A stretch of 64,000 nt of DNA. Origin: CAZMZW01 sp963802275. GTDB taxonomy: Bacteria > Chloroflexota > Anaerolineae > Anaerolineales > Anaerolineaceae. Position 1 is the first letter of the stretch; each line of letters starts with the position of its first letter. Under the pieces are notes generated by a model that was not told the DNA's origin, did not search any database, and saw only the letters and a program-made list of their open reading frames with translations. The DNA is taken from assembly GCA_963802275.1 (NCBI GenBank), contig CAWDIB010000004.1:868001-932000 (forward strand). Reading direction: 5' to 3'. The translations under genes were made by a program, and so were the position numbers. Below are positions 44,887 through 54,106 of the stretch, piece after piece.

Positions 44887-45633
44887 TTGAGCAAACATTC
44901 ACCCTCGAAATCCGAAGTCGTTCAAAACGAACAGAACCACTTTTCGAATCACAAGAACATCTGGCAATGGGCGACCACCAAAGCCGGCCTGAAAAGATAT
45001 GACAACCGGCTGGAATTGTTCAAGCAGTTCTGCCGCCCGGAGAAGAACGACCTTATCCTTGAAATCGGCTGCGGGGATGGCGAGTTTACCCGGCGGCTGA
45101 TCAGCCTGGATGCGACCCTCATCGCCAGCGACATCACCTTTGAAGTGCTTAAAAGGGCGGCCGGAAAGGACGAATTCCGCAAAGCGGGGAACCTCTGCTT
45201 TGAGATGGATGATGCCGAGTCGCTGTCGATCCGGGATAATTCGCTGGATTTTGTAAGCGGCATTTCCATCCTGCACCATCTGGATTACCGCAAAGCATTC
45301 AAGGAATGCCACCGGATTCTCAAAGAAGGCGGGGAGATCTTTTTTTCGGAACCCAACCGGCTGAACCCGATCACACTAACCTTTTTTTCCATACCGTTCC
45401 TGCGCAAGGTCATTGAAGCATCGCCCAATGAACAGGCCTTATTGCGCTGGGAGGTGGAAAATTACTTAAAGGACATTGGATTCAAGGACATCAGGGTTTT
45501 CAACAACGATTTTCTCTTCCCCTGGATCCCGGATTTTTCGATCAATGCCGTGGAAATGCTGGGCAGCATATTGGAAAAGACGCCATTGGTCAAGGAGATT
45601 TCCGGCTCACTGATCATTCATGCCATAAAATAA
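44887..45633 (+). CDS. SAM-dependent methyltransferase (class I)
   Basis: 248 residues. Motif I LILEIGCGDGEFTRRLISLD, the acidic IASDITFEVL, DDAESLSIRD and VSGISILHHLDYRKAFKECH are standard class I landmarks, followed by GGEIFFSEPNRLNPITLTFF. The start is TTG 44887, the only candidate before the domain, and a TATAAT sits at 44837-44842. First gene of the five-gene plus-strand run to 51.9 kb, divergent from the GT-C operon. Likely a glycan- or lipid-modifying enzyme. Confidence 0.82.
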   Translation: MSKHSPSKSEVVQNEQNHFSNHKNIWQWATTKAGLKRYDNRLELFKQFCRPEKNDLILEIGCGDGEFTRRLISLDATLIASDITFEVLKRAAGKDEFRKAGNLCFEMDDAESLSIRDNSLDFVSGISILHHLDYRKAFKECHRILKEGGEIFFSEPNRLNPITLTFFSIPFLRKVIEASPNEQALLRWEVENYLKDIGFKDIRVFNNDFLFPWIPDFSINAVEMLGSILEKTPLVKEISGSLIIHAIK

Positions 45634-45670
45634 AGCTAATATTGCATAAGAACTCTTTTCTTTCCACAGG

Positions 45671-47116
45671 ATGCACCCGATGATAAAAGACAGCGGTTTC
45701 AGCGCCCACCAGGAACAATTGCGCACATTCCTGGATGAACGCGCCGAAAAAACCAGCCATTGGAAGGGCTGGGGCGGTTATTACCGCAAACGTATTGAAT
45801 TCATCTATAAATTCCTCATCCCACCGGGTATGCGCGTGCTGGAAGTCGGCTGCGGGCGGGGGGACCTGCTCGCTGCGGTAAAGCCCGCTTACGGGGTGGG
45901 CACTGACATTTCTGAGCAGATGGTGGCGGCGGCAAAGGAAAGGCAACCGCACCTGCATTTCGTTCAGGCGGATGTGCACCAGCTTGACCTGAAAGAGACA
46001 TTTGATTACATCATCTTTTCAGACGGGATTAATGATTGCTGGGATGTGGAACTGGCCTTCAATCACCTGGCAGCTCATTGCCATCCATCCACGCGGCTGA
46101 TCATCAATTATTTCAACAACCTGTGGCAGCTCCCACTGGATTTGGCCAGGGCGCTGCACGTGGCCACCCCCACCCTTGAACAGAACTGGCTGTCGGTGCA
46201 GGATGCCGACAACCTGCTGCACCTGGGGGATTTTGAGGTCATCCGCAGCTGGGCGGAAGTGCTGTTCCCCTTCCCCATCCCGCTGATCGCGCCGCTTTTC
46301 AACAAATTCCTCATCCGCCTGTGGCCGTTCCGCGAAATGGGCATGACCTGTTTCAGCCTGGCGCGTCCCAACCCGGCCCGCTTCCGCAATGCTCACAAGC
46401 ATTCCGTATCGGTCGTTGTGCCCGCGCGCAACGAGTCCGGCAATATCGCCGCCATCTTCGAACGCACCCCGCAAATGGGCCAGGGCACCCGGTTGGTCTT
46501 CGTGGAAGGCCACTCCAAAGATGACACCTATAAGGAAATCCAAAAGCAGATCAAACTGCACCCGCAAATAGCGAGCATGCTGATCCGGCAGAGCGGAATC
46601 GGCAAGGGGGATGCCGTGCGCACCGGTTTCACCAAAGCGGATGGCGAAGTGCTGATGATCCTGGATGCTGACCTGACCGTGGCACCCGAAGACCTGCCGC
46701 GCTTCTACGAAGCGCTGACCAGCGGCAAGGCGGATTTCATCAACGGCGTGCGCCTGGTGTACCCGATGGAAAAACAAGCCATGCGCTTCCTCAACCTGCT
46801 GGGCAACAAGGCCTTCAGCCTGATCTTCTCCTCGCTGCTCGGGCAGCCGGTGAAGGATACGCTGTGCGGCACCAAGGTGCTGTGGAAGGCGGATTACGAG
46901 AAGATCGCCGCCAACCGGGCTTACTTTGGCGATTTTGACCCCTTCGGCGATTATGACCTGTTGTTCGGGGCAGCCAAACTTAATTTAAAAATCGTGGATA
47001 TGCCCATCCGCTACCGCGAACGCACCTACGGCACCACCAACATCCAGCGCTGGAAGCACGGCTGGCTGTTGTTGCAGATGGTGCTGTTCGCCGCCAGGCG
47101 GATAAAATTCATTTAA
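45671..47116 (+). CDS. Bifunctional SAM methyltransferase-GT2 glycosyltransferase fusion
   Basis: 481 residues in two domains. Residues 1-235 are a class I methyltransferase with VLEVGCGRGDLLAAV (residues 56-70) and VGTDISEQMV. Residues 245-481 are a GT2 domain with SVVVPARNESGNI, HSKDDTY, the DxD motif in LMILDADLTVAPE (about residue 331) and the acceptor-site GTKVLWKADY. A polyprenyl-phosphate-sugar synthase role followed by methylation, or the reverse, is plausible. An in-frame ATG nine bases downstream may be the true start, as CAGG lies in better position for it. Both catalytic cores appear intact. Followed 10 bp later by a GT-C gene. Confidence 0.88.
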   Translation: MHPMIKDSGFSAHQEQLRTFLDERAEKTSHWKGWGGYYRKRIEFIYKFLIPPGMRVLEVGCGRGDLLAAVKPAYGVGTDISEQMVAAAKERQPHLHFVQADVHQLDLKETFDYIIFSDGINDCWDVELAFNHLAAHCHPSTRLIINYFNNLWQLPLDLARALHVATPTLEQNWLSVQDADNLLHLGDFEVIRSWAEVLFPFPIPLIAPLFNKFLIRLWPFREMGMTCFSLARPNPARFRNAHKHSVSVVVPARNESGNIAAIFERTPQMGQGTRLVFVEGHSKDDTYKEIQKQIKLHPQIASMLIRQSGIGKGDAVRTGFTKADGEVLMILDADLTVAPEDLPRFYEALTSGKADFINGVRLVYPMEKQAMRFLNLLGNKAFSLIFSSLLGQPVKDTLCGTKVLWKADYEKIAANRAYFGDFDPFGDYDLLFGAAKLNLKIVDMPIRYRERTYGTTNIQRWKHGWLLLQMVLFAARRIKFI

Positions 47117-47126
47117 AAACACCCTC

Positions 47127-49022
47127 ATGGGCAGAATCCGTAAAATCAACCTCCCCGGATGGGCACAGTCTTTGCTCATTTTTCTATTGGGTATTGCCTG
47201 TTTCGTCTTCATCCTGGTCAACCGCCAGCCCATCCCCCTGCGACCAATGGCGGTGCAGGTGCGCTACGGGTTCACCCTGTTTGCACCCATTGCCCTGCTG
47301 GTTTTCTACCTTATCTTTTCCATCAAAGGATTTGCCGGCAGGCTGCTGAGTTTTATCGCCATTTTGAGTTTGTTTGCACTTGGGTTGAGTGGGCTGTGGG
47401 CCAGCGGTCAGACCGAGCCACAGGTCATCGGGGGCTTGCTGCCCAATGTGGATGCCGCTGAATACTACTACGACGCCTTACGCCTGCTGAATGGCAGCAA
47501 TTTCTTTGACTACAGCTCCAGGCGGCCGGTTTTTCCCTCCTACCTAGCCACATTGCTTTGGTTGAGCAGTAAAAACTTGCAAGTGACAATCGGATTGATG
47601 GTGCTGGTAGCCGCCCTGTGTACATGGCTGGTCATAACGAATATCCGTAATTACTTCGGCCATTTGGTATCGGCGGCATTTCTTATCCTGGTGTACTTTT
47701 ATTACCGGCGATACGGCGGCCTGGTCATGTCGGAAAACCTCGGATTTTCGCTTGGTTTATTAAGTTTTGCTTTGTTGGTCACCGGTTCATTCGAAGGAAA
47801 AATAAAACGGGTCCTTTTTGCCCTCTTTCTCCTCTCTTATGCGCTCAATGTGCGCGCCGGAGCATTTTTTATCCTCCCCTTGCTGCTTATCGGCTTGATT
47901 CAACTCCAGGATGGAAAAGCCGTCTGGAAAACAATAGGAGCGGCAATTGCCTTGATCGCCGCTGGATTCCTGATCAATTTGTTCTTATTTTCGACGCTGG
48001 GATCACCGACCGGAACACCCTTTTCCAATTTTGCACACACATTTTATGGGTTAGCCCAGGGCGGCAAAGGGTGGACACAAATCTACACTGATCATCCGGA
48101 CATCCTGAGTTTTAATGAATCGGAGATCAGCCGCAGGATCTATGAATATTCCCTATCCGCCATACGCGCCAATCCCTGGAACCTGATGGGGGGATTGATC
48201 AGACAATACGGAATCTTCTTCAATTTTATTCACTCCAATTTGAGCGTTTTTTCATTTGTGTATGGCGAGAATGCGGTTATCTATTCTCTTGTCCAGATCT
48301 TTCTCTATTTTTTATCAGCTATCGGTTTATATTACGCCGTACGATGGCGAAAACAACTTTTTTATCAATTATTGTTGCTCGGCCTGACCGGGACCATGCT
48401 TTCAGTTCCTTTCATCACCGCGGATGCCAGTTACATGCGGGCTTATGCCGCTTCCATTACCTTCCTGGTCATACTTCCCGCGCTTGGCTTAAATGAAATA
48501 ACAAGAAGATTCCCAAAACTGGCCAAGGTAAATGCTGTGGTTCCTGGTGTTCAATTGAATTATCCAATTTTGATTATGGTCATCCTGCTCATCGCATTGC
48601 CCATTCTTGCCATCTTCCCACGTCATCTCAGCCAAGCTGAAACCTCAGGCAAACGAACCTGCCCGGGTGGACAGGAAAACGTGGCGATTGAAATTTCAAC
48701 TGGTTCCTACCTGAACATATTCCCAAACGAGGAATTCTTTTTAGACTGGGTGCCTAACTTGCATGAAACGCGTTTTAAGAGCTCCTACATTTCTTCCAGG
48801 GTTGAAAACATGAGAGAGGAAGTGAAACTGCTTCCAGCGCGCATTCAAATCGGCAATACGATTGACCTTTATTCCAACAAGGACATGATGCTGGTTATCA
48901 AGGAGGAAACAAGATTTAATGAATCCGGGCGGTATTCCATTTGCGGCACATGGAGTAATTATCCCCAATTCATTTTCATCAGCCGCTATTTTTATGCGGA
49001 TACAATCCATGCCATCAATTAG
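47127..49022 (+). CDS. ArnT/PMT-type glycosyltransferase (GT39-like)
   Basis: 631 residues, about 11 TM segments. The first extracellular loop has LPNVDAAEYYYDALRLLNG, then SRRPVFPSYLATLLWLS before the next helix, the D/RRP layout shared with the 26107-28722 protein. The C-terminal 150 residues are soluble. GT39-like enzymes move a sugar from polyprenyl phosphate onto an acceptor outside the membrane. It sits directly after the methyltransferase-GT2 fusion, which could make the lipid-linked donor (inference). Confidence 0.75.
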   Translation: MGRIRKINLPGWAQSLLIFLLGIACFVFILVNRQPIPLRPMAVQVRYGFTLFAPIALLVFYLIFSIKGFAGRLLSFIAILSLFALGLSGLWASGQTEPQVIGGLLPNVDAAEYYYDALRLLNGSNFFDYSSRRPVFPSYLATLLWLSSKNLQVTIGLMVLVAALCTWLVITNIRNYFGHLVSAAFLILVYFYYRRYGGLVMSENLGFSLGLLSFALLVTGSFEGKIKRVLFALFLLSYALNVRAGAFFILPLLLIGLIQLQDGKAVWKTIGAAIALIAAGFLINLFLFSTLGSPTGTPFSNFAHTFYGLAQGGKGWTQIYTDHPDILSFNESEISRRIYEYSLSAIRANPWNLMGGLIRQYGIFFNFIHSNLSVFSFVYGENAVIYSLVQIFLYFLSAIGLYYAVRWRKQLFYQLLLLGLTGTMLSVPFITADASYMRAYAASITFLVILPALGLNEITRRFPKLAKVNAVVPGVQLNYPILIMVILLIALPILAIFPRHLSQAETSGKRTCPGGQENVAIEISTGSYLNIFPNEEFFLDWVPNLHETRFKSSYISSRVENMREEVKLLPARIQIGNTIDLYSNKDMMLVIKEETRFNESGRYSICGTWSNYPQFIFISRYFYADTIHAIN

Positions 49023-49091
49023 CCGGTCAATGATCTGAATGAAAAGGTTGTTTTCAGCCCATCAGCTAGGCAGCCCAAGGAATATTATTCA

Positions 49092-50939
49092 ATGAAATTA
49101 AATACATTGCAGAAGATAATATTCATCATCTTTGTTTTGTTGCTAGTCAGCATTCCGACGGCAACAAAATTAACGCCCTCACTTGCACCCATCCTCCTGG
49201 GCGGAAAATCATTCGCGGCCAGAAGTGAGCCCGTTCAAAACATCATTCGATCATTATTCACCATATTTTTCGCCGTGATTTATTGCCTAGCTTTTTTTCT
49301 TTTCCGGGCAAGCAGGACAGGGACACAACTAATAAACAAGATCAACGATAAGATAATACCTAGACTTCAAATCAGTCTTATTAGATTTCAGACATCTCCT
49401 GTGCTAAAAAGAGCAATCATCTTCTTTTCGGTCCTTCTGGTTGTTCTCTTTCTTTTTGTTCATATTAAAATAATCACCTTCCCCTACCAATTGGAGTTGA
49501 GGGAAGGAAACACCCAGCTTACCACGCATGCATTCCTGAACGGCATCAATCCCTATGCCATTCCCAATAATCCCCTGTACATTAATATTTACGGAGTTCT
49601 ATTTAACCTGGTCATGCTGCCCTTTGCCAGGTTGTTGGGTAATACCCTCCAATTGCACCGGCTGCTGAACGGTTTATTTATCCTGATACAGGCTGCCATC
49701 ATTATTAAAGTGATGCGTACTCAAAAAAAAAGCTGGCTGGCATCATTCCTGTCCGCATGCTTCATTTGGTTGGGACAGCTATATTTTTCAACCCCTTTGG
49801 CACGTCCGGATGCGCTGGGAGGAATTCTCTTCCTGCTTGCCATTTTTATCCCCTGGCTATTCCAGTTTGATCTGAAATCATTAACCCTGAGTATTTTGCT
49901 CGGAGTCCTTTCTTATCAAACAAAATTTTATTTTTTTCTATCCATTGTAATAATCGCCAGCTATCTTTTTCTTTTTGTTTCCAAGAAAAAAGCAATCATA
50001 TATACAGTTGCAGCAAGCGCATTGTTTATCTTGAACGTTTTTATTCTTTACTTGAGTTTTGACACATTTTTTGTTAATTCTCTGTATGTATCCTCTGGCT
50101 CTCTATCCATGAATTTTGAAAAGATGTTTGAACAACTTTTCAAGTTTTTCCGTGACTACTGGGGATTGCATGTGTTTGCGTTTATTCTACTCAATGGTTT
50201 TAACTTCAACCATTTTAAAAAAGCCCTTTCAAATATCGAAATTAATTTCAAGGTATTAGACGCACCGGCTTTATCCGCCAAGCCCAATCTCATCAGTTAT
50301 TGCCTGGTGGTCACCTTGATAATTGTGATTTTAATTTTAAACAACGGCACTTCACAGGTATATTACTACCACCTGGTCACTCCATTTTTTATTATCCTGA
50401 TGATGTCAAAGATCGACGAAGTTAAGAACTATAAAAGTTGGTTATTTTTGTTGGCCGTTTTTACACTTTTGACACAATCTATCGAAAACCTCAAATCTGA
50501 CCTGGTACCGGTGGACCTCGCGGATTGGAAAAAGCTCGAAAATAGGATTTCGAATTCAAAATTTGTTCTTAATTCCCCGCTGGATGTATCCATCCTGCTT
50601 GACCAAAACAAGCCCATTGCCATGAGCGGGCATACTCAATTCTATTTCCTGTTTCCATCCGAACGATTTTTCCTTTTTCCTGACCCGCAATTAATGCAAT
50701 TGGAAGGAGAAAAATATACCCGTAATATGGCAGAAAAAGTCAGAAACAAGGAATATGATTTCCTCGAGACAATTGAAAATGACAATTACGAGAAGTTCCT
50801 GATCGGAGAAAGACTGGACAGAACTCAAGCAGATCAAAAATTCATCACGGTGTATTATCATGCAGTGGAAATGCTGACCATCCCAATGCCTCATACCAAT
50901 GAGATTTGGAAGGTCAGCATCTGGGAACCGAATACATGA
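49092..50939 (+). CDS. GT-C-like membrane glycosyltransferase
   Basis: 615 residues. The N-terminal 140 contain three TM helices, then REGNTQLTTHAFLNGINPYA, GNTLQLHRLLNG, ARPDALGGILFL and SKKKAII, all matching the 33784-35320 protein. About ten further TM segments and a C-terminal soluble domain follow. Probably a lipid-linked-sugar-dependent glycosyltransferase. The coding sequence is A+T-rich. Its neighbours are the GT39-like gene (69 bp) and the SGNH-like gene (84 bp). Confidence 0.7.
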   Translation: MKLNTLQKIIFIIFVLLLVSIPTATKLTPSLAPILLGGKSFAARSEPVQNIIRSLFTIFFAVIYCLAFFLFRASRTGTQLINKINDKIIPRLQISLIRFQTSPVLKRAIIFFSVLLVVLFLFVHIKIITFPYQLELREGNTQLTTHAFLNGINPYAIPNNPLYINIYGVLFNLVMLPFARLLGNTLQLHRLLNGLFILIQAAIIIKVMRTQKKSWLASFLSACFIWLGQLYFSTPLARPDALGGILFLLAIFIPWLFQFDLKSLTLSILLGVLSYQTKFYFFLSIVIIASYLFLFVSKKKAIIYTVAASALFILNVFILYLSFDTFFVNSLYVSSGSLSMNFEKMFEQLFKFFRDYWGLHVFAFILLNGFNFNHFKKALSNIEINFKVLDAPALSAKPNLISYCLVVTLIIVILILNNGTSQVYYYHLVTPFFIILMMSKIDEVKNYKSWLFLLAVFTLLTQSIENLKSDLVPVDLADWKKLENRISNSKFVLNSPLDVSILLDQNKPIAMSGHTQFYFLFPSERFFLFPDPQLMQLEGEKYTRNMAEKVRNKEYDFLETIENDNYEKFLIGERLDRTQADQKFITVYYHAVEMLTIPMPHTNEIWKVSIWEPNT

Positions 50940-51023
50940 TTTATTTGCATATAAAATCTTTAAATCTTTAAACCTAAAACGTCAAAACCCGTGTTTCAAC
51001 CTTAAAGTGATCCGCTGTTACAA

Positions 51024-51959
51024 ATGAAGACTTTCATTAAAAAATCACTTGTATTTCTAATCCCACTGATATGTTTGCTCTTAGTTCTGGAAATAAGACT
51101 CAGGCAAATCCCTACTTATTTGAGCTTGAAGAAGGAATTGCTGGAATTGCAGCTGGATGAAATTGAGGTTTTATCGACAGGCCATTCCTATGGTGATGCC
51201 ATCAATCCCCGTTTTTTTGACCGCAGAGCTTTCAACCTTTTTAATGATGCGGAAGACCTTTATTACGATATCAAGGTGATTGAAAAATACATGGATCACA
51301 TGCCCCAATTAAAAGCCGTGCTCCTGCCAATTTCATATTTTTCCCTGGATTACCGCCTGGAACGCAGCCTCTGGATGTGGAGAGCGCCGTTCTACAAATT
51401 CATTTTCAATGTTCCACCGTCTGATCCATTTTCCAATCTTCAGCCGGGTTTTTACAGCCACACCTTTGCCTATGGGTGGCGCGAGGTGATCGGATTCATT
51501 GGCACCAATTTTGCAGACAAGATGACCAATAAAATGTACCGGGATGGCTGGCGTGAGGTTGGGGCTAATGGGCTTATTGAAGGAAAGGAATCAGCACGGG
51601 CTGGGCAGCAGAGCATTGAATACCTTGATTTATTTCTTAAGAAACCAGAAAATTTTGAATTTAATATACCTTTACTGCATTCTTTTATCGAAAAATGTAA
51701 AAGTAAAAAAATTGAGGTGATCCTATTCACACCACCCGCTTTTCATAATTACTACGATTACATCAATCCGGAGAAATATCAACGAATGCAGGATGAAATC
51801 AGCCAAATAGTGCTAAAACATGATATTTCTTACTATGATTTTTTAAAAGACCCAAGATTTAACGCATCAGACTTTTATAGCATTGACCATGTCAATGACC
51901 TGGGAGCTGAAAAATTCAGCCGCATCATGAACGAGATCGTGAATGATGTTTTGAATTGA
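51024..51959 (+). CDS. SGNH/AlgX-like membrane-anchored protein
   Basis: 311 residues. A signal anchor (FIKKSLVFLIPLICLLLVLE) is followed by an extracytoplasmic domain whose features resemble SGNH hydrolases of the DltD/AlgX kind: a nucleophile-like GHS in LSTGHSYGDAINP, FNLFNDAEDLYYD, then VLLPISYFSL, and near the C-terminus DHVNDLGAEKFSR with the Asp and His of a D-x-x-H triad. Such proteins acetylate or deacetylate wall glycans. No catalytic family is certain. A+T-rich; last of the plus run. Its stop lies nine bases before the stop of the convergent methyltransferase. Confidence 0.65.
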   Translation: MKTFIKKSLVFLIPLICLLLVLEIRLRQIPTYLSLKKELLELQLDEIEVLSTGHSYGDAINPRFFDRRAFNLFNDAEDLYYDIKVIEKYMDHMPQLKAVLLPISYFSLDYRLERSLWMWRAPFYKFIFNVPPSDPFSNLQPGFYSHTFAYGWREVIGFIGTNFADKMTNKMYRDGWREVGANGLIEGKESARAGQQSIEYLDLFLKKPENFEFNIPLLHSFIEKCKSKKIEVILFTPPAFHNYYDYINPEKYQRMQDEISQIVLKHDISYYDFLKDPRFNASDFYSIDHVNDLGAEKFSRIMNEIVNDVLN

Positions 51960-51968
51960 CCAGATTGA

Positions 51969-52625
51969 CTATTTAGTGCAGTGAACCACCTGGTAAAGCG
52001 ATAAGAATTTCATTTTTAATAATTCAATATTTTCATACTCCACTTGGCTGAACTGCTGTTGAGCCTGGGCGTGGATGATATCCTGATTGGAGAAGTGAAA
52101 ATGCTTGATGCGGTAGCCCAGCACGCGGTACAAAAAGGTCATTAGCGGGCGGTCAAAGGGCACGCCGTACACCAGCTGCCCGCCGGGGCGGACGACACGG
52201 TGGATCTCGGAAAAGGCGCGCGCCTGCTCGTGCGGCTGCAGGTGTTCCAGCACGCTGATGATGAGCACCGTATCAAATTCACCATCGGCATAAGGCATGC
52301 TGAGCAGGTCGCCGGAGGTGAGAAACACCGGGATGCTGCGGTTGGTGAAGTAGGCGGTGATATCCGCAATGGAGATGGGGCTGTTCTTTTCCAGTCCATA
52401 AATTCTTTTGTACAAGCGATTCAAGTTCGAGAAGGACAGCCCGGAACCAAAGCCGACCTCCAGCACCTTCTCCCCACCGCTGCATTCCGCCAGGCACATT
52501 TCCATCCTTTTGCGGTACAGGTTGCGGAAGCCGGGCACAAAGTAAAACTTCAGCGGGTCATGGATATCAATGGGGGTGTACTCTTCGGGCGGGAAAATAT
52601 CCAAATGGATCTTGTTTCTTTTCAA
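51969..52625 (-). CDS. SAM-dependent methyltransferase (class I)
   Basis: 218 residues. Motif I VLEVGFGSGLSFSNLNRLYK, the second-strand IYGLEKNSPISIAD and ISVLEHLQPHEQARAFSEIH are clear, then VVRPGGQLVYGVP. It resembles methyltransferases acting on lipid or glycan intermediates. Higher G+C than the neighbouring SGNH-like gene. Stands alone on the minus strand, convergent with the plus operon. Confidence 0.85.
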   Translation of the reverse strand: MKRNKIHLDIFPPEEYTPIDIHDPLKFYFVPGFRNLYRKRMEMCLAECSGGEKVLEVGFGSGLSFSNLNRLYKRIYGLEKNSPISIADITAYFTNRSIPVFLTSGDLLSMPYADGEFDTVLIISVLEHLQPHEQARAFSEIHRVVRPGGQLVYGVPFDRPLMTFLYRVLGYRIKHFHFSNQDIIHAQAQQQFSQVEYENIELLKMKFLSLYQVVHCTK

Positions 52626-52759
52626 AGATAAATTCCTTAATAATTTTTAATGGATTGAAAAATATTAGCCTATTAAAACACAATCCTTCTTCTTTTCATA
52701 GCCACAGTGATGTGGAAAAATTCCATTAGAATAAATGCGGAAAAATACAAGCTGAATTC

Positions 52760-53353
52760 ATGAAGCAGGGAACACCATTACCGAGAGATTTTTACGACCG
52801 GCAGGTGCTGGCGGTGGCACGCGAGCTGCTGGGTATGCGCCTGGTGCGCATGCTGGGCAGACAGCGGGTGGCGGGTATCATCGTGGAGACCGAGGGATAT
52901 GATGGAGAGAGCGACCTGGCCTGCCACGCGCATGTGGGCAGGACCAAACGCAATGAGATGATGTTCGGCGCGCCGGGGCACGCTTATGTGTACTTTACCT
53001 ACGGCATGCATTGGCTGCTCAACTGTGTTACCGGTCGGGAGGGCTATGCCGCGGCAGTACTGATCCGCGCCATCCAACCGGTTGAGGGTATTGAGGTAAT
53101 CGCCAGCAACCGCTTGCCGGCCAAACAGAAGGACTGGTGCAACGGTCCGGCCAAGCTGGCCAGCGCGCTGCAGATTGACAAAGCCATGAATGGGGCAGAC
53201 CTGTGTTCGCCGCACAGCGCGCTTTTCATTGAGCATGGACCCGCCATCCCTGAGGAGAACGTGCACACCCTGCCACGGATCGGCATCCATTCGGTACCGG
53301 AACCCTGGCGCAGTAAACCATGGCGCTTCCTGGCAGAGTCGCCCAAAAAGTAG
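52760..53353 (+). CDS. mpg: 3-methyladenine DNA glycosylase (AAG/MPG family)
   Basis: 197 residues. Removes alkylated and deaminated purines in base excision repair. RDFYDRQVLAVARELLG opens the domain, the catalytic glutamate is in IVETEGYDGESDLACH, and GRTKRNEMMFGAPGHAYVYF and YGMHWLLNCVT (substrate pocket Tyr/His) follow. NGPAKLASAL and PRIGI near the end are also family motifs. All key residues are present. It is followed 33 bp later by a NeuD-like gene with its own promoter, so it is not obviously part of the glycan machinery. Confidence 0.95.
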   Translation: MKQGTPLPRDFYDRQVLAVARELLGMRLVRMLGRQRVAGIIVETEGYDGESDLACHAHVGRTKRNEMMFGAPGHAYVYFTYGMHWLLNCVTGREGYAAAVLIRAIQPVEGIEVIASNRLPAKQKDWCNGPAKLASALQIDKAMNGADLCSPHSALFIEHGPAIPEENVHTLPRIGIHSVPEPWRSKPWRFLAESPKK

Positions 53354-53371
53354 AGCCAAATCGGCAAGTCG

Positions 53372-53380
53372 TGGTATAAA
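53372..53380 (+). promoter_or_regulatory. Extended -10 promoter, probably leaderless
   Basis: TGGTATAAA (TGn plus TATAAA) lies six bases before the ATG at 53387. Transcription would begin at the start codon; no ribosome site is present. Confidence 0.5.
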
Positions 53381-53386
53381 AAGAAC

Positions 53387-54106
53387 ATGGCAAAGACACA
53401 TTCAGACGAGGAAATTCCGCGTTTCACCTACGACCCCACGCAGGTGATCATTTACGGCGGCGGCGGTCTGAGCAAGATGATCATCGAGCATGTACGCGTG
53501 ACCGGCGCCTACCAGATCGTGGGCATCATTGATGACCAGCTCCCTCCCGGTGCGGACGTGATCGGCTGCCGGTTACTGGGCGGTGCAGAAAAACTGGCTG
53601 AGCTTTACCAGCAGGGCATCCGCACTGCGTTCAATTCGGTGGGCGGCATCGGTAATTTCCGCGTGCGCCTGAAGGTATTTCAAACCCTGGCGGAAGCAGG
53701 CTTTGTCTGCCCGGTGCTGGTGCATCCCACCGCCCACATCGACCCGACCGCCGTGCTGGAACCGGGCGTGCTGGTGCTGGCGCAAAGCTACGTGAGCGGC
53801 AACGCGCGGGTGGGCATGGGCAGCTTGATCAACAACTCAGTAGTAGTGTCACATGACAATGTACTGGGGGTATGTACCAATCTCTCACCTGGCGCGATGT
53901 TGGCGGGAGATGTGGTCCTGGAAGATTTCGTACAGATCGGCATGAATGCCACCATCAACATCGGGGTACGGGTGGGCACACGCTCACTGATCGGCAACGG
54001 GGCGACAGTGAAAGCGGATGTGCCAGCGGATACCCGCATCCATGCCGGCGCCATTTGGCCACCCCATGTAAAACCCGATAAAAAGGAAGACACCGGCCGT
54101 GTTTAA
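53387..54106 (+). CDS. NeuD/PglD-like sugar O/N-acyltransferase (left-handed beta helix)
   Basis: 239 residues. A Rossmann-like N-terminal domain (VIIYGGGGLSKMIIEHVR, then IVGIIDDQLPPG) binds a sugar nucleotide, and the C-terminal half is a hexapeptide-repeat beta-helix (ILE-type turns such as PTAHIDPTAVLEPGVLV, VSHDNVLGVCTNLSPGAML and GTRSLIGNGATV). This is the architecture of NeuD/PglD/LpxA-type acyltransferases that acetylate amino sugars or sialic-acid-like sugars. The acceptor is unknown. It overlaps the bactofilin gene by eight bases, so the two products are coupled. Confidence 0.86.
   Translation: MAKTHSDEEIPRFTYDPTQVIIYGGGGLSKMIIEHVRVTGAYQIVGIIDDQLPPGADVIGCRLLGGAEKLAELYQQGIRTAFNSVGGIGNFRVRLKVFQTLAEAGFVCPVLVHPTAHIDPTAVLEPGVLVLAQSYVSGNARVGMGSLINNSVVVSHDNVLGVCTNLSPGAMLAGDVVLEDFVQIGMNATINIGVRVGTRSLIGNGATVKADVPADTRIHAGAIWPPHVKPDKKEDTGRV

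Noticed and set aside
46019..46777. 252-codon minus-strand frame opposite the methyltransferase-GT2 fusion
   Set aside because: Antisense shadow; the plus-strand protein carries both domain motif sets.
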